Source of the DNA: Clostridium sp.
GTDB taxonomy: Bacteria > Bacillota > Clostridia > Clostridiales > Clostridiaceae
Direction of reading: 5' to 3'
Assembly (NCBI RefSeq): GCF_026168755.1
Contig: NZ_JAPFDR010000034.1
Location: forward strand, 1 to 35,875
Length of the DNA stretch: 35,875 nucleotides
Shown: in pieces, positions 8,751 to 16,320 of the stretch
Layout of the letters: every line of letters begins with the position of its first letter
Numbering within the stretch: the first letter of the stretch is position 1
The notes under the pieces: model-generated
Told to the model about the DNA's origin: nothing
The model's database searches: none
Seen by the model: the letters and a program-made list of their open reading frames with translations, nothing else
Program-made: the position numbers and the translations under genes

Positions 8751-10148
8751 TTAAAATCCATTATTTGATGATACTTCTTTAATCCAAGTACCTGATTTCT
8801 TTATTGTCTTTTTTTGAGTAGCTAAATCTACTGAGATATAACCATATCTATTCTTATATGCATTGCACCAAGACCAACAATCTATTGGTGTCCATGAATG
8901 ATATCCAAAACAATTTGATCCTTCTACTATTCCCTTGTGTAAATATTGTAAATGTTCTTCAAAGAATTCTATTCTATAATCATCTTGTATTGAACCATCT
9001 TCACCTATATATTTTTCTTCTCCTTCAACACCCATTCCATTTTCAGAAATATACCATGGAATATTATTATAATTATCTCTGATATTTATTGCAATATCAT
9101 ACATTGCTTGAGGATATATCTCCCATCCTCTATATGGATTCATCCTTTTTCCTGGCATATCATAATAATCAAAATACTTCTCAGGCATCCATCCTTTACT
9201 ATTATCAACTTCTGATTCTTTTGCTTTTACTCTTCTTGGTTGATAATAATTAACTCCTAAGAAATCTATAGTATTATCTTTTATAATTTGTAATTCTTCC
9301 TCTGTACTTTCCCATAAAATCTTATCTTCTTTTAAAAGATCAATTAAAAGACTTGGGAATTGCCCCTTTACTGCTGGATCTAAGAAAGAATAATTGAATA
9401 TTGTATCAACAACCTTTGATGAGTGTAAATCCTCCTCGCTATTACTTCTTGGATAAGCTGGAGTTAAATTAAGTACTATACCTATTTTCCCATCATTTTC
9501 TGTACATCCTAATTCCTTAAATTTCTTAATAGCTTTAGCTGATGCTAAATTTATATTATACATAGCTTGTACAGCTTTTTTTCCATCTACTAATTTCGGA
9601 TAATGGAACTCATATAAATATTGACCTTCTATAACTACCATTGGCTCATTAAATGTTGTCCAATATTTTACTCTATCGCTAAATAACTTAAATGCTGTTT
9701 CTGCAAACTTTACAAATAATTCAACAACATGCTTTGAAGTCCATCCACCATATTTATCATATAATTCAACTGGTAAATCAAAATGATGTAAATTCATTAC
9801 TGGAATCATCCCATTTTTTATAGTTTCATCTATAACATCATTATAAAATCTTATTCCATCTTCATCAGGCTCTCCGGTTTCTAAATCTTTAATAAGTCTT
9901 GTCCATTGTATTGATGTTCTAAAACTATTTAAGCCAATTTCTTTTAGCATAGCTAAATCTTCTTTATAACTATTATAAAAATTAGAAGTTACTTCTGGTC
10001 CTACCCTATCAAAAAAAACTTCTGGTTCTATTTCATACCAATAATCAAATACGCTTTTATGCGGTTTATTAAATGTTCCCTCACTTTGTGGACCTGATGT
10101 TGCTGAACCCCACCAAAAATTTTTTGGGAATATATATTTTTTATTCAT
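8751..10148 (-). CDS. Family 1 glycoside hydrolase (beta-glucosidase / 6-phospho-beta-glucosidase type)
   Basis: Cytoplasmic retaining beta-glycosidase of 465 residues, a typical GH1 length. The N-terminal signature FPKNFWWGSATSGPQSEG (7-24) is present. The acid/base is E168 (TFNEP) and the nucleophile E369 (YISENG). At the substrate phosphate pocket the sequence is S426-W-C-N-A-Y-K432-N433-R-Y435. The serine and tyrosine used by 6-phospho-glycosidases are present, but their usual lysine position is N433 with a lysine one residue earlier. Phospho-specificity is therefore open. No PTS permease is adjacent. The ATG at 10148 follows GGAGG. It has its own promoter (10187-10215) with a probable GntR-type operator, and a GntR regulator gene lies directly upstream. 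Confidence 0.92.
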   Translation of the reverse strand: MNKKYIFPKNFWWGSATSGPQSEGTFNKPHKSVFDYWYEIEPEVFFDRVGPEVTSNFYNSYKEDLAMLKEIGLNSFRTSIQWTRLIKDLETGEPDEDGIRFYNDVIDETIKNGMIPVMNLHHFDLPVELYDKYGGWTSKHVVELFVKFAETAFKLFSDRVKYWTTFNEPMVVIEGQYLYEFHYPKLVDGKKAVQAMYNINLASAKAIKKFKELGCTENDGKIGIVLNLTPAYPRSNSEEDLHSSKVVDTIFNYSFLDPAVKGQFPSLLIDLLKEDKILWESTEEELQIIKDNTIDFLGVNYYQPRRVKAKESEVDNSKGWMPEKYFDYYDMPGKRMNPYRGWEIYPQAMYDIAINIRDNYNNIPWYISENGMGVEGEEKYIGEDGSIQDDYRIEFFEEHLQYLHKGIVEGSNCFGYHSWTPIDCWSWCNAYKNRYGYISVDLATQKKTIKKSGTWIKEVSSNNGF

Positions 10149-10186
10149 AATTACCTCCTAAAATTCCAAGTTCCTCTTACAATTAA

Positions 10187-10221
10187 ATTATATATATCTT
10201 TTTATAACATGTCTATACTTT
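10187..10221 (-). promoter_or_regulatory. GH1 promoter with dre-like GntR/HutC operator
   Basis: Minus-strand -35 TAGACA (plus 10210-10215) and -10 TATAAT (plus 10187-10192) are spaced 17 nt apart. The -35 sits inside GTATAGACA. As I recall them, sites of the HutC-type regulator NagR/YvoA contain the same GTATAGACA core. A bound repressor here would block RNA polymerase. The ROK gene promoter carries a very similar box. Confidence 0.6.
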
Positions 10222-10290
10222 TTAAGCTATTATAATTACTTTTGTATATTTTTACAAACTTATCCATATAAACTATAAAATATACTAAAT

Positions 10291-10345
10291 AAAAATAAGT
10301 CATTAAACCCAAATAAAATTAACTTTGATTTAATGACTTATTTTT
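10291..10345. terminator. Terminator between the GntR regulator and GH1 genes
   Basis: Perfect 17-bp stem (10291-10307 with 10329-10345) flanked by A and T runs, so it could work in both directions. The right arm overlaps the stop codon of the regulator gene. It isolates the GH1 gene from read-through. Confidence 0.85.
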
Positions 10346-11054
10346 ATATAACTGTTATTGTTTTAAATTCATATTTATCATATCTATGTCTTGCAAAAGA
10401 ATACTCAAAAGCTCTTCCATTTTCTAAATAGGCAACTCTTTCAACTTCAATAACTGGCTCATATTCATTTAAATTTAATGATTCTCTATCAAGCTCTGTA
10501 CTTTTATCAGCCCTTATAGTAGAATGTGCACTTTGAATTTTTAAGCCTAACTTATCTTTAATATAATTATATATTGATCCTTCTAAATCTGACATTTTTA
10601 TACCTGGAATAACATTTATAGGCATATATGTCTTTTCTATAACTAAAGCCTCATTATCAACATATCTAACTCTATGTATAAAATATACAAAGTCACCCTC
10701 TTCTATCTTTAAATTATTTGCTACTTCTAAATCTGATGGAACAACTTTAAATTCTAAAATCTTACTAGTAACTTTATGTCCTAAATTATTATTTGTTAAT
10801 CCAGAAAATTGCTTTTTATCTATTATTCCGTGTATTTCTTTCTCTGTGATGTCTTTAATAAAAGTACCTGAACCTCTCCTCTTCACTATCAAACCTTCAG
10901 ATACTAATAAATCCAATGCCTTTTTTACAGTCATTTTACTTACATCATATTTATCACATAGCTCTTTCTCAAATGGCAACCTTTCATTAGGTTTATATAC
11001 TCCATTAAGTATATCTTCTCTTATATCCATTGCAATTATCTCGTACTTATTCAC
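10344..11054 (-). CDS. GntR-family (HutC subfamily) transcriptional regulator
   Basis: A 236-residue repressor-type protein. The N-terminal GntR winged helix-turn-helix covers about 3-68 (LPFEKELCDKYDVSKMTVKK then EGLIVKRRGSGTF). A UTRA effector-binding domain covers about 90-232. HutC-type GntR proteins bind sugar phosphates or similar metabolites and release DNA. The start at 11054 is a GTG with a well-placed AGAAGG upstream. Likely targets are the GH1 gene immediately downstream and the ROK kinase gene at 12323, because both promoters hold TATAGACA boxes. Its own promoter has a different, GC-richer palindrome. The inducer could be a beta-glucoside phosphate or GlcNAc phosphate; the sequence does not tell. 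Confidence 0.92.
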   Translation of the reverse strand: MNKYEIIAMDIREDILNGVYKPNERLPFEKELCDKYDVSKMTVKKALDLLVSEGLIVKRRGSGTFIKDITEKEIHGIIDKKQFSGLTNNNLGHKVTSKILEFKVVPSDLEVANNLKIEEGDFVYFIHRVRYVDNEALVIEKTYMPINVIPGIKMSDLEGSIYNYIKDKLGLKIQSAHSTIRADKSTELDRESLNLNEYEPVIEVERVAYLENGRAFEYSFARHRYDKYEFKTITVI

Positions 11055-11086
11055 TAAAACACCTTCTTTCTATATTAGATTTATAT

Positions 11087-11120
11087 ATTATAACATAAAG
11101 TCGGCCTAAGCCGACTTTAT
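11087..11120 (-). promoter_or_regulatory. Palindrome abutting the -10 box of the GntR gene
   Basis: A perfect inverted repeat, ATAAAGTCGGC (11095-11105), CTAA loop, GCCGACTTTAT (11110-11120), lies two nucleotides upstream of a consensus -10 TATAAT (plus 11087-11092) on the minus strand. It covers the place of the -35 box. It stands out for its GC content. It could be an autoregulatory operator or a terminator for upstream transcription. There is no clean U-run, which favours an operator. Confidence 0.5.
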
Positions 11121-11216
11121 AATACCAACTATTATCCAATTTAATACATTTACCTTAAGCATATGATTTTGACCTTGTTGAATTTTTTCTTTAATTATAG
11201 TACTCTCTGATTCCAT
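11106..11216 (-). CDS. Possible 36-residue small protein
   Basis: An ATG at 11216 opens a 36-codon frame ending in TAG inside the palindrome loop at 11106-11108. The predicted peptide starts MESESTIIKEKIQQGQ, has a hydrophobic stretch (VNVLNWIIVGII) and ends KSA. There is no convincing ribosome binding site, and the frame may be chance in this AT-rich spacer. Unrecognised. Confidence 0.2.
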   Translation of the reverse strand: MESESTIIKEKIQQGQNHMLKVNVLNWIIVGIIKSA

Positions 11217-11226
11217 TATTTATATT

Positions 11227-12108
11227 TTAGAATTCCTCATTATTAATTAATACTATTGGATTTATATCACTTCCATATATATCATTTCTAGACAAAAGAT
11301 ATTTTTTTACATCTTCTCTGCTAGAAAACTTAGATATTTGAAATGGGTCCATAGGTGAAAATTTTTCAAGTACCACATATTCATCATCATTTTCTATCAT
11401 AACTACAGAATGTCCAACAAACATCTTATTTTCAACTTCATCATTTATATATATATTTATTAATGAAACCTTACCTTGATTATCTATTTTAACTTCTCTT
11501 TTATTTAACTCTTCTTTAATTAACTTTACTATCTCATCTGTGTCTTTTACATTTCCTATATCTACAGGATTAAATAAATTTATATATTTTTTCTTATCTT
11601 CATCTGTAAAACTAATTATAGGATTATTGTTAATAGCCTCAATATCAAATATTAAATAATTATCTGGTTGAATCTCTCCTTTAGTTGAAACAAACTCTTT
11701 AAATAACTCAAATGATGCTAATCTACAATTTATTTCACCTAAAATACTTCCATCTTCCGAAATTTTATCTTTTAATATAATTGAATTATATAATCCATTT
11801 ATTGAATCTATAGTTACAAAGTCTTCTTTTAATAAACTTTTATCTTTAACTCTTTCATTAAAATCATTAATATAGTTTATATATCTACCTGCATTCTCCT
11901 CATTTATATTATTATTAATAAGTAAAGTCTTCACTTCGCCCTGCATTTCTTTACTTGTTATATTAGAAAGTATTACTGGAACTTTTTCAACTTGATTTTC
12001 TATTGAAATATTATTATCTTCTTTTAAATTATTTTTACCTTCACCACAACTTATCATTACACTTCCAATAACTAATGCTAAAGCTATTGCACTAAATTTT
12101 TTCTTCAT
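11227..12108 (-). CDS. DUF4300-type lipoprotein
   Basis: Predicted secreted lipoprotein of 293 residues. The signal peptide KKKFSAIALALVIGSVMIS ends at lipobox cysteine C21. The body matches my memory of the DUF4300 family of streptococci and clostridia: an NCR motif (INCRLASFELF, C128), a GH motif (FVGHSVVMI, H233) and a following EKF (E248). The order Cys, then His, then an acidic residue resembles papain/NlpC-like or transglutaminase-like folds, so a cysteine hydrolase activity on the cell surface is possible but unproven. I start at the ATG at 12108, preceded by GGAGG. An ATG 15 nt upstream overlaps that site. It lies between the GntR and ROK genes, but has no obvious sugar role. Confidence 0.7.
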   Translation of the reverse strand: MKKKFSAIALALVIGSVMISCGEGKNNLKEDNNISIENQVEKVPVILSNITSKEMQGEVKTLLINNNINEENAGRYINYINDFNERVKDKSLLKEDFVTIDSINGLYNSIILKDKISEDGSILGEINCRLASFELFKEFVSTKGEIQPDNYLIFDIEAINNNPIISFTDEDKKKYINLFNPVDIGNVKDTDEIVKLIKEELNKREVKIDNQGKVSLINIYINDEVENKMFVGHSVVMIENDDEYVVLEKFSPMDPFQISKFSSREDVKKYLLSRNDIYGSDINPIVLINNEEF

Positions 12109-12308
12109 AACTTTTACCTCCATTATTTAGCTACGATTATATTATAATTTAGAAATTCAAAATTGTAGTTACAAAACTATTACAATTATCCTTCAAAACA
12201 TCAAACTTTATTCTATAAACTATATCTTACTTATATTGGTATATATTTACCGTAAAACTTTTACAAAAATATAGAGCTAGCACAAACTTTATCTGAACCG
12301 CCCTATTC

Positions 12309-12332
12309 ATTAATATAATATATTATATTAAT
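12309..12332. other. AT palindrome over the ROK gene stop codon
   Basis: A perfect 24-nt A/T-only palindrome overlaps the last codons of the ROK gene. It could be a weak transcription end, but there is no T-run on the minus strand. Confidence 0.25.
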
Positions 12333-13228
12333 TTATGTTTCTGTAAAAAGTTATATAATGCACCTAATTTATTTGCATCATTTCCATATTTACAAATTCT
12401 AACTATTGGTCTTACTGTTGCATCCGGATTAAAACTCATAGTTTCATCTATCTTTTTATTTACTTCATCTAAAAATCCTTTTCTTTCACAAATGGCTCCA
12501 CCTAAAACTATAACTTCTGGATCATAAGTATATTGAATATTAAATATACCTATTGCCATATATCTAAAAAATTTATTTACTTCTTCTATTGCAACTTCAT
12601 CTCCACTATCATATAATTTAAAAGCTTTTACTCCATTAAACTCTTTTATATCTATATTTTTTCTCTTTGCAATAGATTTTGCTAATGCAAAAGTTGAACC
12701 CGCTCTACTCCAAGATAAGTATCTTTGATTATTAACATCTATATCTACTAAACAATAACCAAATTCTCCACCATGCTTATGTACACCAGAATGTATTTTT
12801 TTATCTTTAACCAATGCTCCACCTATTCCTGTGCCACAAACCACAAAAGCACTGTCCTTTTCCCCCTTAGCTGCACCAAGCCAACATTCTCCTAAAGCTG
12901 CACAATTAGCATCATTTTCAATTTCAACTGGTAGTCCTGTCATTTCATTTAATATAGTTTTAAAATTTGGACCATGTATATATGGTAATGCACTTACTCC
13001 ACCAATAACTCCACTTTCATTATCAACAGCTCCAGGTGCACTTAATGCAATTCCTTGTAGATTATATTCATTTTTTAATTCATTTACTTTTCCTGCTAAT
13101 CTTTCAAAAAACTCTTCTATAGTTTCAGCAATTTCTATTTTTTCACTAATAAGTATATCTCCTTTTTCAGTAATTACAGACCACTTTATAGCAGATCCCC
13201 CTATATCAAAAACCATATAATTATTCAT
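12323..13228 (-). CDS. ROK-family sugar kinase
   Basis: ATP-dependent sugar kinase of the ROK family, 301 residues, cytoplasmic. Visible motifs are the phosphate loop FDIGGSAIK (7-15), catalytic ENDANCAALGE (D106), the second ATP loop CGTGIGG (131-137) and the substrate-binding HGGEFG (152-157). The cysteine-rich zinc motif found in many ROK glucokinases and repressors is absent, as in beta-glucoside kinase-like members. There is no N-terminal helix-turn-helix, so it is an enzyme and not a ROK repressor. The ATG at 13228 follows GGGGAGG. Its promoter carries a TTGTCTATA box like the GH1 promoter, which suggests a shared regulator and a role in phosphorylating beta-glucoside or amino-sugar substrates. 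Confidence 0.88.
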   Translation of the reverse strand: MNNYMVFDIGGSAIKWSVITEKGDILISEKIEIAETIEEFFERLAGKVNELKNEYNLQGIALSAPGAVDNESGVIGGVSALPYIHGPNFKTILNEMTGLPVEIENDANCAALGECWLGAAKGEKDSAFVVCGTGIGGALVKDKKIHSGVHKHGGEFGYCLVDIDVNNQRYLSWSRAGSTFALAKSIAKRKNIDIKEFNGVKAFKLYDSGDEVAIEEVNKFFRYMAIGIFNIQYTYDPEVIVLGGAICERKGFLDEVNKKIDETMSFNPDATVRPIVRICKYGNDANKLGALYNFLQKHKLI

Positions 13229-13264
13229 ATATTCCTCCCCTTTATAAAAACATTATTAATAACT

Positions 13265-13313
13265 AGTATATATATCTAATATTTTATTGTCTATAACTTA
13301 TATTATAAGTTAT
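13265..13313 (-). promoter_or_regulatory. ROK gene promoter with dre-like box and adjoining palindrome
   Basis: Minus-strand -35 TAGACA (plus 13288-13293) and -10 TATACT (plus 13265-13270) with a 17-nt spacer. The -35 lies in TTATAGACAA. Directly upstream, and sharing bases with it, is a perfect palindrome, ATAACTTA (13293-13300) against TAAGTTAT (13306-13313). The design parallels the GH1 promoter. Confidence 0.55.
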
Positions 13314-13399
13314 ATAATATTTATATTAAAATTAGTTACTATTGCTTACTTTTTATCAGTTAATTTACTAATTATTATTTTAATTATATATATTTTTGT

Positions 13400-13456
13400 A
13401 AAAAAATAAACTGTATGGCTAGCTAATATAATTGCTAATCTAACATACAGTTTATT
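13400..13456 (-). terminator. Terminator of the DegV gene
   Basis: Outer stem AATAAACTGTAT (13405-13416) pairs with ATACAGTTTATT (13445-13456), with a secondary inner stem. On the minus strand a T-run follows (plus A-run 13400-13406). It ends 6 nt from the DegV stop codon. Confidence 0.85.
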
Positions 13457-13462
13457 TTATAT

Positions 13463-14329
13463 CTATCTATTTTTTCCTAAGTATACAACTGCTAAAACTC
13501 CAGGTCCAGCATGTGCTCCAACAACATTACCAACATAATTTATAATTATATCTTTTAACTTAACTTCTTGTAATATTATATCTCTTAATGATTCAGCATC
13601 TTCTAGGCAATCTCCGTGACATATATATATTACTTCATTTTCATCATTTATAATTCTTTCTCTTACTTCATTAGCTAAGAATTTTAACGCCTTCTTTTTA
13701 CCTTTTATTTTTTCCCCTTGTACTAACTTTCCTTCATCATCTATATATGCACTTGGTTTAATATTTAAAAGACCTCCTATAGCCGCTGTAGCCCCTGATA
13801 TACGTCCACCTCTTTTTAAATGATTTAAATCATCTATTAATATTGAATGTATTATCTTTCTTTTGTTATCCTCAAGCCATTGTACTATTTCTTCCATACT
13901 TGCACCATTATCTCTCATTTCACAAGCTTTTAAAACTAATAGACCTTGTCCCATTGAAACACTTAAAGAATCAACTAATTCAATTTTGGCTTCTGGATAT
14001 TCTTCCAATATATTATTTCTTGCTATATTGGCACTATTAAAAGTACCACTTAGTGCTGAAGATATTGTTATGCAAATTATAGAATCTCCATTTTTTACAT
14101 GTTTTATAAACTCTTCTTCAAATTCATGTGCATTCACTTGAGATGTTGTAGGTGTCGCTCCTTCTCTCATCTGTCTATAAAAATCTTTATAGCTTAATGT
14201 CTTTCCTAAGTCATCTTTTATTACTTCATCATTTAAATTTAATACTAATGAAATTAATCCTATATTATTTTTATCTATATATTCTCTTTTTAAATCGCAT
14301 GCTGAATCTGTTATTATTTTTATTCCCAT
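13463..14329 (-). CDS. DegV family fatty-acid-binding protein (FakB-like)
   Basis: Cytoplasmic lipid carrier of the DegV family, 288 residues, full length. Family members (FakB) hold a fatty acid while the kinase FakA phosphorylates it for phospholipid synthesis. Visible family motifs are ITDSACDL (6-13), TPTTSQ (59-64, with the head-group-binding serine), SSALSGT (90-96) and the RGGRISG...GGLLNIKP stretch (173-192). The ATG at 14329 follows GGAGGA. It is monocistronic with a consensus promoter. No fakA is in the window. The fatty-acid preference cannot be told from sequence. Confidence 0.93.
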   Translation of the reverse strand: MGIKIITDSACDLKREYIDKNNIGLISLVLNLNDEVIKDDLGKTLSYKDFYRQMREGATPTTSQVNAHEFEEEFIKHVKNGDSIICITISSALSGTFNSANIARNNILEEYPEAKIELVDSLSVSMGQGLLVLKACEMRDNGASMEEIVQWLEDNKRKIIHSILIDDLNHLKRGGRISGATAAIGGLLNIKPSAYIDDEGKLVQGEKIKGKKKALKFLANEVRERIINDENEVIYICHGDCLEDAESLRDIILQEVKLKDIIINYVGNVVGAHAGPGVLAVVYLGKNR

Positions 14330-14384
14330 ATCTTTTCATCCTCCACTAACTTTATACATAGTTGTGTTTTTGTTTTGTAATGAA

Positions 14385-14413
14385 ATTATATATACAAATA
14401 TTAATTTTGTCAA
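14385..14413 (-). promoter_or_regulatory. Consensus promoter of the DegV gene
   Basis: Exact sigma-A consensus on the minus strand: TTGACA (plus 14408-14413), 17-nt spacer, TATAAT (plus 14385-14390). It lies about 55 nt upstream of the start codon. Confidence 0.85.
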
Positions 14414-14466
14414 ATGTTTTGATAATCAAATATTATACCTTTTAAATTTAATTGTTGGATTAAATA

Positions 14467-14494
14467 GCAAAAAGAGAGGGTTTACCCCTCTCTT
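14467..14494 (-). terminator. Terminator of gpmI
   Basis: Perfect 9-bp stem AAGAGAGGG (14472-14480) with CCCTCTCTT (14486-14494), 5-nt loop, followed on the minus strand by TTTTGC. It is 6 nt past the gpmI stop. Confidence 0.85.
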
Positions 14495-14500
14495 ATAATA

Positions 14501-16033
14501 CTATTTTATTAATGATTCACCTGTCATTTCAGTAGGAACATCTAATCCCATTACTGTTAACATTGTTGGTGCTATATCAGCTAACTTACCGTCTTTTAAA
14601 GATTTACCTTCTGTATGGTTAGATACCCATACAAATGGAACTGGATCAGTTGTGTGAGCTGTAAATGGATTTCCTGTTTCAGCATCAATCATAGTTTCAG
14701 CATTTCCGTGGTCAGCAGTAATAAATACTGTTCCATCTAATTCTAAAACTTTATCAACTACTCTTCCTAAGCATGTATCTACGGCTTCAACAGCAGCTTT
14801 AGCAGCTTCTAAAACTCCAGTATGTCCAACCATATCTGGATTAGCATAGTTTAATATAACCATGTCATATTTTCCTGAATCTAATCTATTGATTAATTCA
14901 TCAGTTAATTCTGGTGCGCTCATTTCTGGTTTTAAGTCATAAGTTGCAACCTTTGGAGATGCAATAAGAGCTCTATCTTCACCTTCATTTTCTTTTTCAA
15001 CACCACCGTTGAAGAAGAATGTAACGTGAGCATACTTTTCTGTTTCTGCTATTCTTAATTGATTTAATCCCTTAGAAGCAACATATTCACCTAAAGTATT
15101 AGTAATTGCTTCTGGTCTGTAAGCAACTTCAACACCTTCTAAAGTCTTATCGTATTGAGTCATTGTTACAAATACTAAATCTAAAGTTTCTCTTTCAAAT
15201 CCTGCAAATTCTTTATCGTTTATAGCTCTAGTTATTTCTCTAGCTCTATCAGGTCTGAAGTTAAAGAATACTACTGAATCTCCATTCTTTATTGTTCCAG
15301 TTGGAGCTCCATTTTCTTCAATAACGCATGGTAATACGAACTCATCTGATTTATTATCAGCATAAGATTTTTCCATACATTCAACAGCAGATGTAGCAGT
15401 CTCACCTTTTCCAAGTACCATTGCATCGTAAGCTAATTGTACTCTTTCCCATCTGTTATCTCTATCCATTGCATAGTATCTTCCTGAAATAGTAGCAATC
15501 TTACCTACTCCGATTTCAGCCATGTAGTTTTCTAATTCAACTACGAAATCTTTTCCTGAACCTGGAGCAACGTCTCTACCATCCATGAAACAGTGAACAT
15601 ATACGTTCTTAACTTCTTGCTCTTTAGCTAATTTTAATAATCCTTTTAAATGATCTATATGAGAGTGAACTCCACCGTTAGATAATAATCCCATTAAGTG
15701 TAATGCTGAATTATCTTTCTTAGCATTTTCCATAGCTTTTAATAAAGCTTCGTTCTTAAAGAATCCACCTTCGTTTATTTCCTTAGTTATTCTAGTTAAT
15801 TCTTGATATATAATTCTTCCTGCACCAATATTTAAATGTCCAACTTCTGAGTTACCCATTTGTCCATCTGGTAATCCAACAAACATACCACTTGCTTGTA
15901 ATTGTGAGTGAGGATAGTTTGCAACTAATCTATCATAATTTGGTTTCTTTGCAGCAGCAACTGCATTTCCTTCGCTCTCTGGAGCTATTCCAAATCCATC
16001 TAATATCATTAACATTACAGGTTTCTTCGCCAT
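14501..16033 (-). CDS. gpmI: 2,3-bisphosphoglycerate-independent phosphoglycerate mutase
   Basis: Interconverts 3- and 2-phosphoglycerate in glycolysis, using two manganese ions and a phosphoserine intermediate. The 510-residue product is the normal length. Key sites are D12 (LDGFG), the catalytic serine S62 (GQMGNSEVGHLNIGAGR), the substrate-binding HCFMDGRDVAPGSG loop, and the C-terminal metal ligands in NYANPDMVGHTG and ITADHGNAE. I start it at the ATG at 16033, preceded by GGAGGG. An upstream in-frame ATG at 16057 would add a leader overlapping that site. It has its own promoter, a leader with a hairpin, and a terminator. In many clostridia gpmI sits with gap, pgk and tpi, but here it does not. 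Confidence 0.97.
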   Translation of the reverse strand: MAKKPVMLMILDGFGIAPESEGNAVAAAKKPNYDRLVANYPHSQLQASGMFVGLPDGQMGNSEVGHLNIGAGRIIYQELTRITKEINEGGFFKNEALLKAMENAKKDNSALHLMGLLSNGGVHSHIDHLKGLLKLAKEQEVKNVYVHCFMDGRDVAPGSGKDFVVELENYMAEIGVGKIATISGRYYAMDRDNRWERVQLAYDAMVLGKGETATSAVECMEKSYADNKSDEFVLPCVIEENGAPTGTIKNGDSVVFFNFRPDRAREITRAINDKEFAGFERETLDLVFVTMTQYDKTLEGVEVAYRPEAITNTLGEYVASKGLNQLRIAETEKYAHVTFFFNGGVEKENEGEDRALIASPKVATYDLKPEMSAPELTDELINRLDSGKYDMVILNYANPDMVGHTGVLEAAKAAVEAVDTCLGRVVDKVLELDGTVFITADHGNAETMIDAETGNPFTAHTTDPVPFVWVSNHTEGKSLKDGKLADIAPTMLTVMGLDVPTEMTGESLIK

Positions 16034-16104
16034 AATTCCCTCCAAATATATATACATACTTTTTTAGTTTCAAAAAGAGTGATAACTTTGTGAGTTTCAT
16101 TATG

Positions 16105-16150
16105 CAATTAAAGTGTATTGAACCTCACTCGTCATTAGTATCTTTAATTG
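16105..16150 (-). promoter_or_regulatory. Leader hairpin of gpmI
   Basis: CAATTAAAG (16105-16113) and CTTTAATTG (16142-16150) form a 9-bp stem in the roughly 125-nt leader of gpmI. There is no T-run, so it is more likely a stability or regulatory element than a terminator. It matches no riboswitch class I recognise. Confidence 0.4.
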
Positions 16151-16160
16151 AACCATGTTT

Positions 16161-16189
16161 ATTATACTATAATTATAATTACTAAACAA
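16161..16189 (-). promoter_or_regulatory. Promoter of gpmI
   Basis: Minus-strand TTGTTT (plus 16184-16189), 17-nt spacer, TATAAT (plus 16161-16166). The -10 is exact and the -35 is partial. Confidence 0.55.
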
Positions 16190-16284
16190 TATAGTTAGAT
16201 TTTTGTAAACGATTGTCTAAAAAATTTTCTGATAATTTATTTTTTGCTAAATACCCCAAAAATATTTAATTATTTATCAAATAT

Positions 16285-16320
16285 AAAAAAAGATTAGCAA
16301 ATTTACTCATCTACTAATCT
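16285..16320 (-). terminator. Terminator of the kdp cluster
   Basis: AGATTAG (16291-16297) pairs with CTAATCT (16314-16320), inside the last codons of kdpE, and a T-run follows on the minus strand. The arms are short, so efficiency is uncertain. Confidence 0.55.

Noticed and set aside
12109..12123. Upstream ATG start for the DUF4300 lipoprotein
   Set aside because: That ATG is part of ATGGAGG, which is the ribosome binding site for the next ATG, and the shorter start gives a normal lipoprotein signal peptide.
12831..13220. 129-codon open frame on the plus strand inside the ROK kinase gene
   Set aside because: Antisense shadow over conserved kinase motifs; no recognisable domain and no start signal.
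16034..16160. T-box or metabolite riboswitch in the gpmI leader
   Set aside because: A stem is present, but there is no T-box core motif and no terminator before the gene.
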